Shown here piece after piece: positions 35,371 to 47,790 of a stretch of DNA of 64,000 nucleotides. The notes beneath the pieces were generated by a model. The model was not told the DNA's origin. It did no database searches and saw only the letters and a program-made list of their open reading frames with translations. Each line of letters begins with the position of its first letter. The first letter of the stretch is position 1. A program made the translations under genes and the position numbers. Source of the DNA: Medicago truncatula (Eukaryota; Streptophyta; Magnoliopsida; Fabales; Fabaceae); assembly GCF_003473485.1 (NCBI RefSeq), contig NC_053046.1:24753332-24817331 (forward strand). Reading direction: 5' to 3'.

Positions 35371-36046
35371 TAGGGTGTTCAAAACAGAATCAATTCATCC
35401 AATAAAAAAACCGCAAACCGAATCACACACAAATTGAAACCGTATTTGATTTGAATGTATTCGGATCAATTTTTTATTCAACCGCATGGTTTGATTCGGT
35501 TTGCGGTTTTTATTTGATCAACCGAACCGAACCAAACCACAACATAAGAAAAACGCTTATTGAACATATGTCACCTAGATCAATAATCATAGAAACTCGA
35601 TGATTTTTTTTTCTCTCATTAAGTTTCTTCTTTACTTTTTATTTAAAAAAAATGAAAACTTTTATAAAATAAAATTTTATAGAATGATAAATCCTGGTCT
35701 TTTACATTTCTTACATAATAGGATTATTTTTTGTCCATATTTTAAATTTTGTCTATATTGTTTTGTGAAAATAAAATTGTAATGTGATATGAAATTTAAA
35801 ACATTGTTGAAAATATATTTTGTTATAGTTTTTTTAACTCGATTTTAATGTTGGTAACAAAAAATAATATTGTCTCGAAAAAACTGCACCAACCGATCCA
35901 ACCCAAACTGCATTAGTTTGGTTTGGTTTTGTTCAAATTTTATTTTAAAAGTCAATCGAACCAAATCAAACCGCATGTACTTTTATCTTGCGGTTCGGAT
36001 GACTTTAGCCTCAAAACCGAACTAAACCGTACCGCGAACACCCCTA
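35371..36046. mobile_element. hAT-like non-autonomous element with 8-bp TSD
   Basis: Ends TAGGGTGTTC... and ...GAACACCCCTA form an inverted repeat. Flanks CAGAATGC (35363-35370) and CGGAATGC (36047-36054) match in seven of eight bases, fitting the 8-bp duplication of hAT elements. The interior has repeated AAACCGAA, GGTTTGCGGTTTT and CCGAACCGAACC words, and an AT-rich middle without transposase. Confidence 0.8.
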
Positions 36047-36797
36047 CGGAATGCAACGGATAAAATACATAACACACAAATAAAACATATAAAGAGATAA
36101 AGAAAGAGAAAGCAGACACAAAGCGATTTATATTGGTTCCTCCCATAACACAAGAGTAGTCCAGTCCCCTTGCACTTCCAAGGGATTTCACTATAATAAC
36201 ATAGGATTACAAATTTCTCAAGGACTCTTCCAAGAGACTTCTCAATGCTCAAGCACAACTGCAAGAGACTTCTAACTTAAGCACAACTGCTTAAGACTTC
36301 CTCCTCCAGGACTCTACCTAAAGACTTCTTGCTCAAGGATAACTCTCAGAGACTTCTCTTTGCTTTAGGATAACTCTTAAAGACTTCCCTTGCTCAATCA
36401 CAACTGACTGGAACTTCCTAGGTGCTCTAGTTTTCACCAAGAGACTTATCTGCTCAAGCACGTAGGTGAGATACTTTATAATTGTTTGCACAAATGTAAA
36501 CAAATTAATTTGTTCTTACACTGGATTTAACAATGGTAGTGTAAACTGAACAAATGAACTATGTTTATAGAAACTTGGATCAACTTGAGGTGTTATCGAA
36601 TAAGCTTAACCAAAGACCGTAAAAGTTGAGGCGTTTTCACAATCCATTGCTGCAACTAGGTAATATTTGGTGGTGATTGTTAATCATTGTTCAAAGATAT
36701 ATTGTTTTTGCATTAATTGTTACATTTGATATCAAATATACATGGATGACGACATGAGTTTTGATAGCTTGACATTGCCTTTGGGGTACACATGTTT
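36047..36797. repeat. Tandem AGAGACTTCT/GCTCAAGCAC repeats, probable LTR-derived DNA
   Basis: Between 36220 and 36470 the words AAGACTTC or GAGACTTCT alternate with TGCTCAAGCACAACTG or AGGATAACTCT six or more times, spaced about 45 bp. The region before it (AAGCGATTTATATTGGTTCCTCC) resembles the edge of a Ty1/copia LTR. No coding potential survives. From 36480 to 36797 the sequence is plain AT-rich DNA into which element A inserted. Confidence 0.45.
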
Positions 36798-36802
36798 ATG
36801 AC

Positions 36803-39800
36803 TGTAACACCCCGTTTTCCCAACATAAAAATTTCATAAATTAATCAGAGTAAAACACCTTAAACGGAATGTTACACTTCTTTTCTTAAAAATCACAAAT
36901 GGAATAATTAGATAATTATCCTTCAAATTTCAACAACGTAATAATTAAAACTTTGCAGCGGAATTAATTTAACGACAATAAAAGCTTCAACAACATGTTC
37001 CAAAATTGATACATAAAGGAATGATAAACTTAGCAACAATTTCCCATCCCGTTACGTATCAGAGCCCTAAGACACTTGAGCCACCACTCCTACTAAACTT
37101 TAATACCTGCAAGTTACCCATACGAAGGACAACATTTTCAAGCAGAAGGGGTGAGATTCACAATCAATAATAATATTATATAATTCATCAAATGCACCTA
37201 ACAACTTAAACTCCATCAATTAGTAATAATAATTCTTTTAACGACTCCTAAACCATATCATGTACTCATCATATCAACAGTCATAACTCGATATCATAAA
37301 CAACATCATAACAACATCATAATCAACATCTTAATCATAATCATATAACATCATACTCATAATTCGTATACAACATGACAACTTCATAAGCAATGACATA
37401 AACAACGTAACAACATCATATTCATAGTTCATATACAACATAACAACATCATTAATTCGTATTAACATTCTCCACCAAGCACCTTATTAACAACTCATGA
37501 ATATAGGACAACTTATCAACTTAACATAACCATCATCAAGTACATTTAACCACTCATAGATAACATCACATAATCATCATCACAACATTCATAATCATCA
37601 TCATGTAACATCCTAACAACCTCATATTCAACACCATAAACAGTCATCATAACATCGTAATCAATATCATAATAATATAAACAACAACATATATTCAACA
37701 ATAATATTCTTACTTCTTTAACTTTAGTAACACTTTCTAATTCAACCAACAACGACGACAACAACAAGATTCAACAATAACGACAACAACTTAATCAACA
37801 ACAACAACAACAACTCCCTCAAGAACAACGACAACTACAATTATCCAATATATGTATATATTTCATAATCAACAATATCATCAATAATAGATATCTAATT
37901 CATCAATTAAATCTAACACCCTGTCATAATAATAATTCATCAATATATAAGTATATCATCATTAACAACATCAACAACAAATGGTAATTAAAACCAACAA
38001 CAACGACTCATACAACAACTCGACACCACCGCTAAGACTCATGCAAGACATGACAACTCCACTAAGACTCCTCAACAAATGCAACTATGCATGTGGTACC
38101 ATATCAGAGCCGAAGCCCTCATCGTTATAGAATGGTTAAAGCATTCTTTTATCAGGACATGAGTCTTCATCGTTAACATCGTTTTGAACAACATAGTGCT
38201 CCATCGTTTTGAACGACAAGGCGTTCCAGGACCGAAGTCCTCATCGTTTTTTATGCTTATGCAACTGACTCCACTTGTGGATATCTACATACAACTCAAC
38301 GACAAATGCATATGTACTTATATGACTTATGACTCCACTTGTGTATATCTACATACAACTCAACAACAGCAACGACAACAACAAATGTACATAATTAATT
38401 ATGACATACTCCACCTCTTAGTCAACTATGACACAACGACTCTTAATAGCAAGATTCATCAACACATTCACAACAACATATATATTCACCCACCATATCA
38501 TAATACATCAATTCAGTAAGCAATCATGTTCTTGGTAAACAATGCAGTCAAATATAATCAATAATAAACGGCAACATGGCAGCACTCAAACATTCTTAAG
38601 ATATAACAATATCAAATGGTAATCAACATCAACTTAAACATCTTATATAATCCACATAACGAATATATTTCACATTAACCAACATTAACCAACATTACCC
38701 AACATTAGGTTAAATACTCTTAAACACCTTAATTGAACTCATAATACTTCTAGTTTCGAGGTTTGGAATTATTCCCTAAGTTTTGGATTAACTTAGAAAC
38801 GGTTATGCTGAATTTTCATAAGATTTCACTAAGACTTACTTGGAGTATTTCCATCATAACTCAAAAACTAAAAGTTATTTTCAAGTCAACATGCCATTAG
38901 AAAGCTAACAAAATTATCTAAAACTTTCATGTTTACACCAAAGTCCAATTCAAAACAGAAACGTGTGAAAAAGACACAAGAACGCGAAATAAGGAATGCT
39001 GTCAAAAGGCATTTCGCTTAAGCGAACGGTTCTTCGCTTAAGCGAACTACTTACAGTAGTTGTTCGCTTACAGCTCGCTTCCGGCTCGCTTAAGCGAACA
39101 GTCATCGTTTCTGCATAATTTTTCACGGGTTTTAACCATTTTTCACCCCAAAACTCCCAATTTTGATCTCCCAATGCCCAAACATGTTTCCAAAGATTGT
39201 TTATAGGTTCATTATACAATTAGGCATCTAAAGGAACATAAAACATGCATCAACAACAACAATTACAGATCATTCCACCATCATACACAAATTCATCAAT
39301 TCATCCAATCACTCATAATTTTCAATCAATTTATGATCACAGCAGCAACAAAGATTAAGTTTTCATTCTGAACATTATATTACAAGAGAATTAACATGAT
39401 CATTACCCATTTCCCTTCAGAATCATCATCAAACCCTAACCCTCAATTTATCTTCCAAAACTATGCAATTAGGTCAATTTTCAGAAATTATAGATTATGA
39501 TTATCGAGAGAAAGTCTCACCCTTACCTTAGTTTTAGAAGAAACGCACAACGACCGGATTCTCTGACTATACTTGTTCTTCTCTCCCCCTTGTTATTGGT
39601 TTTCTCTCCTAAAACTTGTTTCACGTAAAACTGCTTCTGACTTTTTCTTTTCCTAACTCTCAAAACTATAACTTCCCCTTTTTCATTAAACTCCCTTAAT
39701 TTTTATTAAATCCTAATTAACTCCCACACTCTAAAATAATTCTATTTCTCCACTTATTCTATTAAATAATGAAAATAATCATTTAATAAAATACACCACA

Positions 39801-39885
39801 CCACAAAATCAACATAAATCATTTAAAATCATATAAAAGACTTTAAATCAACTAAAAATAATTAAATAACAATTAGGGCGTTACA
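36803..39885 (+). mobile_element. Element A: solo-LTR-like, TGTAACACCCC...GGGCGTTACA, 5-bp TSD
   Basis: The 3083-bp unit begins TGTAACACCCCGTTTTCCC and ends AATTAGGGCGTTACA. ATGAC stands directly on both sides (36798-36802 and 39886-39890). TG...CA ends with a perfect 5-bp duplication fit an LTR retrotransposon, and absence of any gag or pol sequence fits a solo LTR, plausibly of a Ty3/gypsy chromovirus (Tekay/Del) because of the TGTAAC start (recollection). Interior 37240-38100 is low-complexity (CAACAT, CAACAA words). A palindrome cluster lies at 39013-39098. Elements B and C share its ends. Confidence 0.85.
39013..39098. repeat. Palindrome cluster in element A (TTCGCTTAAGCGAA)
   Basis: TTCGCTTAAGCGAA is found at 39013-39026 and 39033-39046, CTCGCTTAAGCGAA at 39085-39098, with half-units TTCGCTTACAGCTCGCTT between. 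The first two are perfect 14-bp palindromes. The cluster lies about 0.8 kb from the right end of element A. Confidence 0.85.
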
Positions 39886-40199
39886 ATGACTATTTCTTTT
39901 CTTGTGTTTTTGTACAAAATCAAACCTTGGATATTTCTTAGACAAATCAACAATTGCCGGTGTACGTGGTTTTTGTGTTTGAGCATTGCTAAAACTTGAG
40001 GAAGTTATTAGAACTTAAGAATTAATTGAGTTTGATATTATGTAGACCTTCATGTTATTGGAAGGTTAACCTATTGGATGATTGATAATACTTTCATATC
40101 TTACTTTCATATCTTATTAGATAATTATATGTTTCGGATGGAACTATTGATGTTTACAAATTGAATTGTACTTTAGGAATGAATTTTTGAAATTGTTAT

Positions 40200-42296
40200 T
40201 GTAACGCCCACACCAAACGTATCTACAAGTTTAGCATGTGCATTATCTTTGGTACTGGATACATTAAAATTTACAACATAATTCTTCGGATGAATAACTA
40301 GATACATCAAATCACGTTCGTACATCTAATGATACAACACCACACATCTGATACATAGAATATACACACTTAAATCCATAATAATATTCTGCAACCGGTA
40401 CGAACGAGCAGTTGTTGAATGTCCTGCTAACCAATCCGCTGATCTGAAACAAATAAGGATTGGGATGAGACATAATGTCTCAGTGAGTTCTACCTAATCT
40501 TAGGTTGTAGGTAACCTCGGGGAAACCTACGGTCACCACGTGTCTACAACACAACCATTCAGTTGATTATACGTGTGTGGAACATGCATACCTAGACGGT
40601 CGTGCATACTAGGGCCGCCATAAGGTTCTACGTATCATAGGCTACAATTCTTTCTAAATGCTCTACATACCAGGGCGGTCAAGGGAACTAATACCACTAT
40701 GCCGGAAACCGACACCATCATGGTTTAACATATCTTGTACATAGCATAATATGATTGGACGATCGGGAAAGCTAATATCGTCAACAGTGGGTTATCATAA
40801 TTTGTTGCAGAAGCATTTACCTATACATATCATAGCATGGTTCATAATCATATCATACATGGTTTATAAACATTCATTATGTTAGAGAGTTAGCGTGTAA
40901 CAAACAACATTATCTTGGTTCGTTTTACGGATTAATTCCGAGTGGAGTAACCCGGAGATTAATCCCATGACATATCCGGTGAAATTCCTATCTGAGGCTA
41001 ACACCGGAACTCCTCTTTATGTCGTGCGGGCCTACCTTGCGGAGCGTGTCCCGTCCCCCCCGACGTGAACCTCTTTTATCCCCCTGGCGTGGATAACAAG
41101 AGACACGACACTTTCATATTAATTACATAGTCTTGTTCATACATGAAGGGTTTAACCTAAACTTGCTTGAACGATTACCGCGGGTCCGTAACCTACCCGA
41201 ATAGTGGTAAAGTACATACATGCTTGTTCTAGTTCATAATCATAATACGCCTTGAAGCGTGCTAGCATACATGATCTCGACTGCCTAAGCCGAGCTTCTA
41301 TGGTTCCCATACTTAGGGTTATTCGCTACCCGGACATAGTTCATACTTTGCTCTCATATGCCATTTCCTTGATGAATTTTCCATTGTTTGCCTATACATT
41401 TCCTTTGAAAATCATTGAATGCAAGGTACCATAAGCACTTGATTTTTAAGGGGTTTTAACATTTGAAAAGACTACAAAAAGATGCCTCGGATGACACCAT
41501 AGGACCTCTGAAACAAGCCAAGAACTTCCACGAAGTTGTCAAACTCGCCAATGGCAAGTTGCCTCTAGAGGTTTTTCGCTATTAGCGAAATATTTCGCTA
41601 ATAACGAGTTTCTTCATGACATGCATTTCAAAATTCGTATTTTTGATCTAAAACCCTCAAAATCAAGTTCGTGGCATCCACAATGCACCCAAAATACATG
41701 AAAAACAATATAAGTTCATTGCATGGCAACCATTAACACAATTTCATCAAGAATCAATGGCAATAGTACTAATTTCTCTAACTCACATACTAACATAATT
41801 CATAGTTTCTCACAACCCAATGGTAGGAAAACTAATTATAGAACTCACCTAAAATTCTGAAATCAATCAAGCTCTCCCACTTCTAATCCAAACCCTAGGC
41901 CATGCAAAGCTCTTAATCAAAGAATCCAAGCTTGAAGGTTAGGTTCCTCTTGATGCAAACTTCATATCAAACCCAACACTAAACCATACTCATCCAAGAA
42001 TTTGCATTTAAGGAGGATTTGCTTGCATTTGAGAAGGAAATGGGGCGATGTTCTAGAGAGGGAATGATTGTCCTCTCTATGTGTTGGAACAAAACTTACT
42101 TATATAGGCTCCTCATGAAAGTATCAAAATACCCTTCCATCTTAAACACGCCTAACTTGATACCGATAACTGAACATACATGTAGCTACCGAAATTGCAT
42201 CATAAAACATTCCTTGTCATAAATGAATCTCGTGAACATTTGTCCTCTGGTACATTCGACTGATGAAATTCCAATACTGACGAGTGGGATGTTACA
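40200..42296 (+). mobile_element. Element D: solo-LTR-like, TGTAACGCCC...GATGTTACA, 5-bp TSD
   Basis: The 2097-bp unit starts TGTAACGCCCACACCAAACG and ends GTGGGATGTTACA. GTTAT is directly repeated on both sides (40195-40199 and 42297-42301). It has no coding capacity. Its interior differs from elements A-C but has a similar order: a stretch with ACCAGGGCGG, a palindrome group near 41574, then sequence close to the right end. Its insertion split the CACTA-related host sequence around it. Confidence 0.82.
41533..41609. repeat. Palindrome cluster in element D (TTTCGCTATTAGCGAAA)
   Basis: TTTCGCTATTAGCGAAA at 41574-41590 is an 8-bp palindrome around a central T. TTTCGCTAATAACGAG follows, and AACTCGCCAATGGCAAGTT precedes it. 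The group lies about 0.7 kb from the element's right end. Confidence 0.8.
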
Positions 42297-42419
42297 GTTA
42301 TGACACAATTAAATGTGCATAATATAAAGATATTAAAATCACAAAAGAATATTGTAAATAACATTTGTCACACATGATTTATTTGTGACTGAATTTTATA
42401 TAAATTTATCCCAACAAAT

Positions 42420-42742
42420 AATTTTAAAAAAATAAATAAATTTAACCCAATCTGGGATAGATTTAAGTATTTTGTCGCAAACATCGGGACAAAATTTGTG
42501 ATTTCTGTCGCAATGTTGGGACGGAATTAAATATTGGGATAAAACAATTAATTACATTATGTGCCAGATTTCGTCTCAAACGTGCGACGAACGATGTAAT
42601 TCCGTCCCCAAAATATTGCAACAACAAGAATTGCGACGAAAGTATTTTGTCCAAAATTTCGTCCCGGATTTTAACTGCGACGGAAATTTACACTATTGTG
42701 CGACGGAAATTCCCGTCCCAAATCAATGTTTTTCTTGTAGTG
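42420..42742 (-). mobile_element. CACTA (En/Spm) terminal region
   Basis: The plus strand ends in TTTTTCTTGTAGTG, the reverse complement of CACTACAAGAAAAA, the terminal repeat of plant CACTA elements. The 300 bp to its left hold subterminal repeats with GTCGCA, GCGACGAA, GTCGCAA, GCGACGGAAAT and TTCGTCCC words in both orientations, as usual for this superfamily. The other end is not identified; elements A and D may be inserted in the same large element. Confidence 0.75.
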
Positions 42743-44288
42743 AGGTTTGGATGATAAAGTATTTCAAATAGGGAATCTTTATTAACTAACTTCAAAATGC
42801 TTGTTAGCCTACTTTCCAAATTTATCCCACCTTAACCTCAGCCACGTTATAACCTTGAAATGTCCTCTGTATGTGTGTGAAATGATGTATACCTTGAATG
42901 CCTGTTTAGAATTTCTTCAATCTTATAGCAAGGTACAATCACATGACGACTGGAGTGTGGCAAATGCTTTGACCAACCCTATTGACTTTAGGAGGTACAT
43001 ACGTGTATCTTGGAATATTATATGGTTGAAAGTAAGAATATCCTCTCTAAGTGATCTGCTTGCATGGAGGTGGTAAGCTAGCCACGTTTGATAGTAAGAG
43101 AAATGACAATTTGAGTAAAGCCTCCGGAGAGGTCTGCTTGATTTTTCTTAAATTCATATGAGTTCTAACTTTTTGCTATTGTGTTGCTTGTGGACAAGAA
43201 ACATTTTAAGTTTGGGTTTCTTATGATAGAGATGACATTTTGGATATGTTTTTAGTACGTTTCTTTGCATTTAAAGACAAATAAGATGAGAAGATATAAT
43301 TCAGTTTTATCCTAGATTATGCAACTTCATAGGTGTTTTGAGTGTTTTGAAGTGAGAAATCATGTAAATCATCAAATCAAGACATAACGTACAGGATCAA
43401 AGATTAATGAATTGAAGATCAAGGGTTCTTATAAGGTTGTTGAAGACAGGAAGAACGATTGAAAACAGGACAAAAATGCAAGAAAACACAACAATACTTA
43501 TGTGTAGTATTTTGATAATAACTCAAGCTCTAGAAATCTAAATGGATTCAAACCAAATACATATGAAAGCTAACATCCATATCTACAACTTTCATGTTTA
43601 CACCGAGACCCAGTTCAGAACGAAAGTGATAAAAAATGGGGTAAGAACGCAAGAAATCGCACATGAGGCGCCCTGCGCCTAATACCGGGTAAAAATCCAT
43701 ATTTTGCTTGTTTTCCAAGCTGGATCAGTGGATAAAGCCCAATTCTTTTCTCTTAACCCATAAGTAACCTAATGTTATAAATAGAGACTCTTGCACACTA
43801 TTTTATTCATTCAGAAACATTGACTGTTCAGAGCAAGGGTGATGGTCGGATTAGACAAGTGTACCGAATCGTTTACCAAGTAATGAAGAGATAAGTAGAG
43901 TATCGTATCCATAAGGATTGTCGTTTCTTCCAAACAATTGGCATTATTTATTTTAGTTTTACGATATAAAATAAAAGAGTTAAGGGTTAGAGATTTACAA
44001 TTTTTATCTGTTTGCAACAGAGCAAGTTACTAGTTTTGGTTCCAAAAAAGTAATCAACGATTATGATTCTTAGAATTCCCCCTATTTATTTCTTGGATAT
44101 TAAATAACATTCATGTCATGTTTATTTATCTTAAGTAGACTATACAAGTGATGAGGTCGTTGGAACGTTTTAACCTAATCAGTTGTCAAGCTGCATCTAC
44201 TGATTGCACGGTGATCCTTACGTGTGGGGTCTATACTATCTCAGTCGATTTAGGTTTATCCCTTCAGTGTTGAGTTGCACCTGCTGGT
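42743..44288. other. Unassigned sequence with retroelement traces
   Basis: An open frame at 42801-43076 (plus strand, 91 codons) has no recognised motif. At 43575-43690 the phrase AACTTTCATGTTTACACCGAG, GTAAGAACGCAAG and AGGCGCCCTGCGCCT repeats the same order as in elements A and C (compare 38925-39100), so a related LTR fragment lies here. GTTATAAATAGAGACTCTTG near 43776 resembles a promoter of another LTR. From 43850 to 44288 there are short direct repeats (GATCCTTACGTGTGGGGTCT and a second copy beyond element B at 49290). Confidence 0.45.
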
Positions 44289-44396
44289 TGTAACACCCCG
44301 TTTTCCCAATATGAAAATTTCTAAACAATTATCAGAGTAAACATCATAAACGGGATATCACATTCAAACATAATGCAAAAATCAGTTAAATAACAA

Positions 44397-44774
44397 GGGT
44401 TACTAGTCTTTTACCCCCCTGTAATACAAGTCATTTCCTGTTTTCCCCCCTGTAAAATAGTTTTTTTGAATTTCATCCTTGTAATTTGAAGATTTTTTTG
44501 TTTTGGACCTTCATGGAACATTTTACCCCCTGTAATTTGAGCAAATTTAGGTTTACCCCCTTGTAATTTGAGAAAAATTTGGTTTAACCCCCATTTTAAT
44601 TTGAGCAAATTTCGGTTTACCCCCTGCCATATCTTCGATTTTGTACAATCAAAATTCATGAAGGTCCAAAACCAAAAATCTTCAAATTACAAGGACGAAA
44701 TCCAAAAAATATATTTTACAGGGGGTAAAACCGAAAATGACCTATATTACAGGGGGGTAAAACACTATTAACCC
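44397..44774. mobile_element. Foldback MITE inside element B with 9-bp TSD
   Basis: AAATAACAA is present on both sides (44388-44396 and 44775-44783). The ends GGGTTACTAGTCTTTTACCC and GGGTAAAACACTATTAACCC are inverted, and the arms continue through CCCCCTGTAATACAAGTCAT / ATGACCTATATTACAGGGGG to near the middle. The 9-bp duplication points to the Mutator superfamily. The end sequence also occurs at 2860-2935. Confidence 0.88.
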
Positions 44775-46482
44775 AAATAACAATTTAACTTTCAACAGAA
44801 ATATCTTAAGCACTGCAGTGGAAATTAATTCGAAATTCATAAATCGTTTTGGCACGTAGGCCCATCAAAATATCTTAAAACAGTTAATCAACATCATAAA
44901 TAATCACGTAAGGCAATGAAACATGCATATCAAAACCCCATCCTGTTACGTATCAGAGCGACCTAGACGACTCAGTGAGGCAAGGCCACTCACGACAGCA
45001 AATTGCACACTAAGCACGATCACCTGCAAGTTACTCATACGAAGAGCAACATTTCCAAGCAGAAGGGGTGAGATGTCATAACACAATAATATTAATCAAT
45101 ATAATTCAAAATCATAATTAACAACATAAACAATCTTAAGCATCATTGCATCTTCACTAAACAATTATTAAGTAATCACATCATTTCAATCATCATCAAT
45201 AACAAAACATCTTTTGACTCGACAAATGCGACAATGCAATCTAAACCTCTTTATGCATGTGGTACCAATCAGGGCATGAGCCCTCAACAATCATAGTATT
45301 AATATACTATTAAGGCATCGTGGTGAGGACAAAGCTCAATTCGTGGTGAGGACAAAGCTCCAGGGCATGAGCCCCCAACAAGTATGCTAATGCATGGACT
45401 CAATCACTAAAACAATCTTAATCAACATCTCAATATGCATCCAATAATTTGGAGCTCAACAACATCTATTCATCTTATAATGACTCATGTAACTTAGTTA
45501 AATAACAGCAGCAACATAATCAGATCACAACAGCATTATAATTTCATAACAACAATTCATTTTCAACAACATCAAGTTTATTCAATAATAATTCAAGTAA
45601 TGCATTTAATCGTTAAATCACATTACAAACAACTTAGCAGTTCTTAACAACTTCACAGGTCTCAGTTAACATCTTAAATAGGTTTCACAACTACCTAATG
45701 TCCATTCCTAATCAATTCATTCAACTCAGGTCACGACATTATCAAAAGCACTCAGTTCTGGAAGTGCTCGCGAGGCGAGAGCATCTGCTCGCTGTAACGC
45801 CCCAATTTTATTTAATTATTATTAGTTGATTTAAAGTCTTTTTATATATGATTTTATATAATTATGTTGATTATGTGGTGTGTTATATTTTATTAAATGA
45901 GTTATTTTACTATTTAATAGAATAAGTGGGAATTTAGAATATTTGGAGTTCAAGGGGCTGATTTAGAAATAAGGAGAGTTGCGTGGGATTAAGCGGAAAT
46001 AGAAGAAGTTGAATTAGGTTTAGAAAAGAAAAGAGAGAAGTCAGAAAACTGTTTCACGTACAAACAGAGTTTTGGGAGAAAAACCAAGAGAAAGCCAAGA
46101 GAAGAGCCAAGTGGGGAGAATTCAGATTTTGTAAAGCGTTGTTCATCAATCTAAGGTAAGGGTGAGGTTTACTTTCAATAGTATAGATTGTAATTCTGAT
46201 TTTGATTTAACATGTTTCTGGTAGAAATTGAAAAATTTGGGATTAGGTTTTGATTATTGATTTTTTGAATGAAAAAGTGTAGAAACCATAGAATTGAATG
46301 GTGAAAAGAGTGGTTAATCAGGTAAGTTAGTGATGGGTTAACGTTTTAATGATAGGGTAATCATAGGGTGATGATTATGGATGATTTTGGAGAGTTGAGG
46401 GTTAAGAGATGGAGCCAAGGAGGTTCCCATGGTAGAAAATCGCAGAAAAATCTGTAATATCAGCATGTATGATGCAGTCGAA

Positions 46483-46515
46483 ATCGTGAGGCGATCCCAG
46501 TGATCGTGAGGCGAT
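46483..46515. repeat. Palindromic pair in element C (ATCGTGAGGCGAT)
   Basis: ATCGTGAGGCGAT is at 46483-46495 and again at 46503-46515, separated by 7 bp. The arms are ATCG and CGAT around TGAGG. The position is about 0.7 kb from the end at 45793, which is the homologous 3' end. Confidence 0.75.
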
Positions 46516-47294
46516 TTTGACAGAAAATCTGTAAATTTCAGTATGTCTGATGCATACCCTGTTTCATGTTCTTGCGTCTTTTTCACACATTTCTGTTTTG
46601 AATTGGCCTTTGGTGTGAACATGAAAGTTGTAGATAATTTTGTTAGCTTTCCAATGGCTTTAGCTTGACTTGAAAATGATTTTTGGTTTTTTTAGTTATG
46701 ATGGAAATACTCTAGGGAGGTCTTAGTGAAACCTTATGAAAATTCAGCACAACCATTTCTAAGTTAATCCAAAACTTATGGGATAATTCCAAGGCTCAAA
46801 ACTAGAAGCACTATGAGTTCAATTAAGGTGTTTACGAGTATTTAATCCATGTTGTGAGTTGAACTTTGGGATAACAATGAAAGTTGTATAAGATATTAAG
46901 GATGATATGTGAAGCTGATTGTGATGAATTGAGGTTATTTTTAATATGATATAATTGCATACGCATTACTTGGATTATGTGGGAATGTTAGATAGTGTTG
47001 AATTGCAAAGATATTGTTATATCACGCTGTCCGTATACTGTTTGTGTTGCTATTGATTGAGTATGATTGTTGCTGATTGCTGGTTTATGTTTAACTGCAT
47101 TCCATTAGAATACACAAGGTGTAGGTTCGAGTTGTAAAAGTTGCAAGTTGTCGTTCTAAGTAATGGAGTCAAAGGTTGTTGATGTTGACCAAGTTGGGGA
47201 GTAAGTCATAGTTATTATGCACAGTTGTTGTCGTTGTCGTAGTTGAGTTGTATGCTGATATACACAAAGTCGAGTTCATTACATAAACATAAAG

Positions 47295-47575
47295 CGGTGA
47301 GGGCTCATGCCCTGGAACGCCTTGTCGTTCAAATTGGTGAGGGCACATGCCCTAGAATGCTTTGTCATTCAAACTGTTGAGGGCTCATGCCCTGGAATGT
47401 TTATCATTCAACTGTTGAGGGCTTATGCCCTGGAATGCTTTGTCATTCAATCTGTTGAGGGCTCATGCCCTGGAATGTTAATCATTCAACCGTTGAGGGC
47501 TCATGCCCTGGAATGCCTTGTCATTCAAATTGTTGGGGGCTTATGCCCCGGAATGCTTAGTCATTCAACATGTTG
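47295..47575. repeat. Tandem repeat of 36-40 bp, seven units, in element C
   Basis: Units of the form GTTGAGGGCTCATGCCCTGGAATG followed by TTTGTCATTCAA recur seven times with point changes (GGGCACATGCCCT, GGGCTTATGCCCC). Each unit has a palindromic core GGGCnnnTGCCC. An open frame across it is a by-product of the regular unit length. Elements A (38100-38240) and B (45260-45385) carry remnants of the same unit. Confidence 0.85.
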
Positions 47576-47582
47576 GAAATAG

Positions 47583-47790
47583 TACCACGTCGTAGTTGTC
47601 GTTGATGTTGTTGTGGATCGTGTTGATGATGTTGTCGTTGATGTAGTTGATGATGTTGTCGTTGATGTAGTTGTTGATGTTCTTGTGGATCGTGTTGATG
47701 ATGTTGTCGTTGATGTTGTTGTTGATCGTGTTGTTGTCGTTGTTGTTGATGGAGATATTGAGTCGTTGTTGTCGTCGTTGGTTGATTTAG
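47583..47790. repeat. GTTGTTGTC/GATGATGTT simple-sequence tract
   Basis: The tract consists of GTTGATGTTGTTGTGGATCG, GATGATGTTGTCGTTGATG and similar 9-12-bp blocks. Reading it gives a Val/Asp-only peptide, with no biological meaning. The equivalent part of element A (37740-38060) is the complementary CAACAACGAC-type tract. Confidence 0.8.

Noticed and set aside
36022..36264. 80-codon minus-strand frame
   Set aside because: It crosses the right border of the hAT-like element and has no known motif.
42801..43076. 91-codon plus-strand frame with LNLSHVITLKCPLYVCEM
   Set aside because: Family not recognised, no splice partners, lies beside a CACTA end; insufficient to call a gene.
47307..47582. 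91-codon open frame with repeating MPWNALS/ALECFVIQ
   Set aside because: It is the translation of the tandem repeat in element C; open only because of the unit length and composition.
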